Assembly: GCA_029204225.1 (NCBI GenBank)
Contig: CM055113.1
Coordinates: 24,683,531 to 24,747,530, forward strand
Reading direction: 5' to 3'
Length of the DNA stretch: 64,000 nt
Source: Diphasiastrum complanatum
Lineage: Eukaryota > Streptophyta > Lycopodiopsida > Lycopodiales > Lycopodiaceae
The notes under the pieces were generated by a model. The model was not told the DNA's origin and did no database searches. It saw only the letters and a list, made by a program, of their open reading frames with translations. The translations under genes were made by a program, and so were the position numbers. Below are positions 60,646 to 64,000 of this stretch, in pieces (within the stretch, counting starts at the first letter, position 1; each line of letters opens with the position of its first letter).

Positions 60646-61383
60646 TGTAGCGCAGGCATCCCAAAGGGAGCCAGGAACCACGACTTAGCTTCCCAGCCTT
60701 CAACTCTTGCCATCCGAACCCACTTGGCATACAAGCAGCCAACTCGCCAACAACCAACTTGAAGTTCCGAGGACCAACATTGAGATCCAACCTGGCGCCA
60801 TGCCAGATCGGGGGTCCCGATGTGGGTGACTTCCCTCCAAGCAAGCCGCCCGACATACATCAAACTTAACCAACTCGAAGCTTCGTTACAAACGAGTAAC
60901 ATCCATTCCAAGCAAGCGGTCTGACTTACATCAGACTTAACCAACTGAAAGCTTCGTCACGAGCGCTGGAAGCCAACCTGGCGCCACGCCAGACTGGACA
61001 GCCATAAACAGGTAACATCCACCCAAGCAAGCCATCCAACTCAGCCGACAGGTTAGAGCCCGTTCCCCAAGAGCTTAACCCATTCACGTTCATGCAAGGA
61101 ACACTCAGAACCACAAGCCGCGACAGATATGGAAACAACCAGTTCTTTGGACCAAACGGTCCCGACAGCATACCGCTGGCGCCACGGACCGAATGGTCCC
61201 AACGGCATACCGTTGGCGTCCCGGGATACGACCCTCAGCTATGTGCCAAGTTAAAAATTTTGAAAGCGGCCTTACAACTGGCGCTTTTACCGAACACTGA
61301 AACCCAGAAGGTAATCAGAGTCAGTTTGAGGAAAATCCCACTTTATTGATAAATTTGAGAAGGTTACATTTCAAGTGTGTGAC
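60646..61383 (-). repeat. Gypsy LTR B, truncated (738 bp)
   Basis: Matches LTR A from its CTACA end through GAAATGTAACCTTCTCA. It is cut at GTCACAC (61383), where LTR C begins in the opposite orientation. The U3 half is missing within the window. Confidence 0.8.
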
Positions 61384-62699
61384 TGTTGTAAAGCTACCTT
61401 TACAAGCTTTACTTGCGGCGCCATCGGCGCCAGCTATGTCCCCGGCGCCAGCAGCGCCCCTGCTGCTCCCGGCGCCAACGGCGCCGGCGCCGCTCCCGGC
61501 GCCACTGTGACCAGAATCCAGCCGGCGCCAAGTTCCTATGGCTGAAAATCTTTGATCGGTTCTAGCGAAGTCCAGAGAGCTCAGATCGATGTGCAATCAC
61601 CTCACACGATCTAGGCATGATTGAAGGAAGCCTGGGGATCAATAAAATCTAGAGAGAGAAAATGACTTTCTAGAAAGAGAAAATCCTAGAGAGAGAAAAA
61701 CGTGCTTTACCAGCTTGGGTAGAGTGCTTGGTATGAGGGGGGGTGCCGAATCACACCAATACTATAGGGGAGTGCGGGTTGCGACTCAGGGCGAGCTCCA
61801 ACCAAGTCTCAGCCTCCCTTGCTGGAATGTTGTCATGGCTCTCGCCTTGGCATGCTAGCGCCCCGGAGACTAGGGTCGGTCACACACTTGAAATGTAACC
61901 TTCTCAGATTTATCAATAAAGTGGGATTTTCCTCAAACTGACTCTGATTACCTTCTGGGTTTCAGTGTTCGGTAAAAGCGCCAGTTGTAAGGCCGCTTTC
62001 AAAATTTTTAACTTGGCACATAGCTGAGGGTCGTATCCCGGGACGCCAGCGGTATGCCGTCGGGACCATTCGGTCCGTGGCGCCAGCGGTATGCTGTCGG
62101 GACCATTTGGTCCAAGAACTGGTTGTTTCCATATCTGTCGCGGCTTGTGGTTCTGAGTGTTCCTTGCATGAACGTGAATGGGTTAAGCTCTTGGGGAACG
62201 GGCTCTAACCTGTCGGCTGAGTTGGATGGCTTGCTTGGGTGGATGTTACCTGTTTATGGCTGTCCAGTCTGGCGTGGCGCCAGGTTGGCTTCCAGCGCTC
62301 GTGACGAAGCTTTCAGTTGGTTAAGTCTGATGTAAGTCAGACCGCTTGCTTGGAATGGATGTTACTCGTTTGTAACAAAGCTTTCAGTTGGTTAAGTCTG
62401 ATGTAAGTCAGACCGCTTGCTTGGAATGGATGTTACTCGTTTGTAACGAAGCTTCGAGTTGGTTAAGTTTGATGTATGTCGGGCGGCTTGCTTGGAGGGA
62501 AGTCACCCACGTCGGGACCCCCGATCTGGCATGGCGCCAGGTTGGATCTCAATGTTGGTCCTCGGAACTTCAAGTTGGTTAAGTCTGATCGTTGTTGGCG
62601 AGTTGGCTGCTTGTATGTCAAGTGGGTTCGGATGGCAAGAGTTGAAGGCTGGGAAGCTAAGTCGTGGTTCCCGGCTCCCTTTGGGATGCCTGCGCTACA
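61384..62699 (+). repeat. Gypsy LTR C, 1316 bp (5' LTR, plus strand)
   Basis: TGTTGTAAAGCTACC to GCGCTACA, the longest family member. U3 (61416-61530) holds eight GGCGCC palindromes. A 68-base block around GCTTTCAGTTGGTTAAGTCTGATGTAAGTCAGACC is duplicated in tandem at 62309-62445. Confidence 0.85.
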
Positions 62700-62701
62700 T
62701 G

Positions 62702-63300
62702 TGGTATCAGAGCCGACTGGCCGGTCAGCTATGCGGATCTCACGGAAATGGCCACGGTTTGGGGTTCATCAAGACAACTGTTGTGCAAGGTGCTGCCCAC
62801 AGTGTAAGCACGGGTGCGTCCACGGTCGGGGTGGTCGGCAGAACGGGGGACTTGATGAGTCAAAGTGCTGCCCTTGAGGTGTAAGCACGGTCAGTTCTCG
62901 CGGTTCGGGCCTGGCGCTGTCTGCACGTAGGACGGATGAGGCAAAGTGCTGCCTAGGGAGGTGAAAGCACGGTCTGTACCTTGTGGGGTGCGGGGCGACA
63001 TATTCGAACTGTACGGGTTAACCATTGATACAGAGATGCTGCTCGAATTCGGGTGTAAAGCACGGGTGGTTAGCTGCCGGTGCGGGATAGCTGCCGATCG
63101 TTTAGCTATAAGGGCTATCGACCAAAAAGTGGTGGGGCGTGACTGAGGCAATGTGCTGCTTAATGGTGAAAGCACGGATAGTTGGAGGGGTGTCCTATGT
63201 GGGCTGATTCTGTGATCGATTTGTATGGGCGCGGCCAGGCAAAGGTCCGTTGGCAGGACCATCTCAAAGGGGGACCTTGCCTTTGTTACTTGTTAGTAAA
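62702..63300 (+). other. Gypsy C PBS and leader with five stem-loops
   Basis: PBS TGGTATCAGAGCC (62702-62714) is a perfect match to the initiator tRNA-Met site. The leader has stem-loops of the form GTGCTGCC-(N)-AGCACGG at 62790-62811, 62865-62888, 62946-62970, 63035-63063 (weaker, TGCT/AGCA) and 63153-63175. All are followed by CGG or GGG and most are preceded by CAAAG or CAA. No credible ORF. The element body is replaced after about 63300 by other sequence. Confidence 0.75.
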
Positions 63301-63451
63301 CCTGCCTGAGTGTCTTACTTGTACGTATTCGTGGTGAGTCTTAGTACTCGTGCTTTGCCTGGTTTGCATGATTGCTTGTGATACAAGGAGCTGATGGCTC
63401 GAGAAGGAACCTTTTCTTTTGAAGGCTGATACCATTAAACAAAGAGGACTA
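63301..63451. other. End of gypsy C homology
   Basis: The leader continues to about TTAGTAAACCTGCCTGAGTGTC. Beyond it I recognise nothing until the 252-bp duplication. Confidence 0.3.
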
Positions 63452-63957
63452 CAGAATCTGTGGGGCGGATTTGAAGTTCAAGTACTCACACGTGAACGAC
63501 AACGAAACGACTCAATGTTTGCAAAGGATGGATGGCTAGCCTGTTTCTTGGGTTAGTTTCATTTGCAACAACGCCCACCAGACGCAAGCAGGAAGTCAAA
63601 AGTTGGAAAGGGCCATTTCAGGGGAGATCTTCTATGGAGCAGTTGGTCTTCATTTTGGGACGGCCACCTTCGGAACTGAAACTCACTGAGCATGGGCGAT
63701 ATCCAGAATCTGTGCGGCGGATTTGCAGTTCAAGTACTCGCACGTGAACGACAACGAAATGACTCAATGTTTGCAAAGGATGGATGACTAGCCTGTTTCT
63801 TGGGTTAGTTTCATTTGCGACAACGCCCACCAGACGCAAGCAGGAAGTCAAAAATTGGAAAGGGCAATTTCAGGGGAGATCTTCTATAGCAGTTGGTCTT
63901 CATTTTGGGACGGCCACCTTCGGAACTGAAACTCACTGAGCATGGGTGATATCCAGT
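63452..63957. repeat. 252-bp tandem duplication
   Basis: Two copies (63452-63703 and 63704-63957) beginning CAGAATCTGTGNGGCGG, including TACTCNCACGTGAACGACAACG and CGGCCACCTTCGGAACTG, about 95% identical by eye. ORFs on both strands of the repeat mirror one another and have no domain. Confidence 0.9.
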
Positions 63958-64000
63958 ATCAGTTGGGTTTTTCCTCAAAGGGGAAAAAGACTAGGATCCT

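Noticed and set aside
62790-63175. Leader stem-loops as tRNA genes or tRNA-derived SINE
   Set aside because: No A or B box and no cloverleaf; only a single short stem per unit.
63532-63851. Mirror ORFs on both strands at the window end
   Set aside because: Both lie in the 252-bp duplication, have no domain and imply each other.

Overview
This is a stretch of nuclear DNA from a land plant with a large, transposon-rich genome. The evidence is the Ty1/copia and Ty3/gypsy LTR elements primed by initiator tRNA-Met, plant-style GT-AG introns, a plant class III-type (GH18) chitinase fragment, and long (GA)n tracts. I cannot name the species. Nothing prokaryotic is present, and I see no complete tRNA or rRNA gene. 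Perhaps 5% of the window looks like host gene; most of the rest is layered, decayed repeats.

Layout. 1-4 kb: a hypothetical ORF, an E-box-rich intergenic stretch, and a spliced four-exon gene of unknown function (minus strand, 3671 to 2304). 4.1-7.2 kb: a satellite array of about 365-bp monomers, each built around a dyad. 7.2-10.8 kb: a copia LTR fragment and a gypsy pol relic. 12.5-13.1 kb: a small, probably expressed membrane-protein gene with a TATA box. 15.4-19.0 kb: a nonautonomous copia element that keeps a 524-codon ORF. 19-22.2 kb: a palindromic repeat region, duplicated (GA)n units and a minus-strand copia LTR. 22.4-24.4 kb: a spliced transposon-like gene relic with a copia integrase fragment in it. 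26.3-29.8 kb: a copia gag-integrase element broken by one stop.

30.4-36.8 kb: a gypsy element (D, minus strand) inserted in the leader of a related element (E). 37.8-38.6 kb: a truncated GH18 chitinase abutting a copia LTR. 38.6-42.4 kb: two copia gag regions joined tail to tail. 42.5-45.2 kb: an unknown coding frame with two stops, flanked by a GGACCGCAGAG-type minisatellite. 45.4-49.7 kb: a gypsy LTR/leader (F), a copia pol relic (J) and a chromovirus end (K). 51.7-53.4 kb: a tandem array of about 510-bp units carrying (CT)n. 53.9-57.5 kb: relics of spliced genes of unknown family and a possible CACTA fragment. 59.2-63.3 kb: three LTRs of the element-E family, including an inverted nest (B/C). 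63.45-63.96 kb: a 252-bp tandem duplication.

How the parts relate. The gypsy elements D, E, F and the A/B/C LTR group share one leader after the primer-binding site. That leader carries five regularly spaced short stem-loops (GTGCT...AGCAC), recognisable in four copies, which is the most distinctive structured signal here. Nonsense codons in several element frames are nearly all single transitions from CAA, CAG, CGA or TGG, in frames otherwise free of shifts, which points to decay by cytosine deamination. Several unrelated copia LTRs and leaders carry the same G-box palindrome (CACACGTGTG). I found no clear new multi-gene system; the best candidates for something undescribed are the leader stem-loop array, the dyad satellite and the two unknown coding families at 42.5-44.1 kb and 53.9-55.2 kb.
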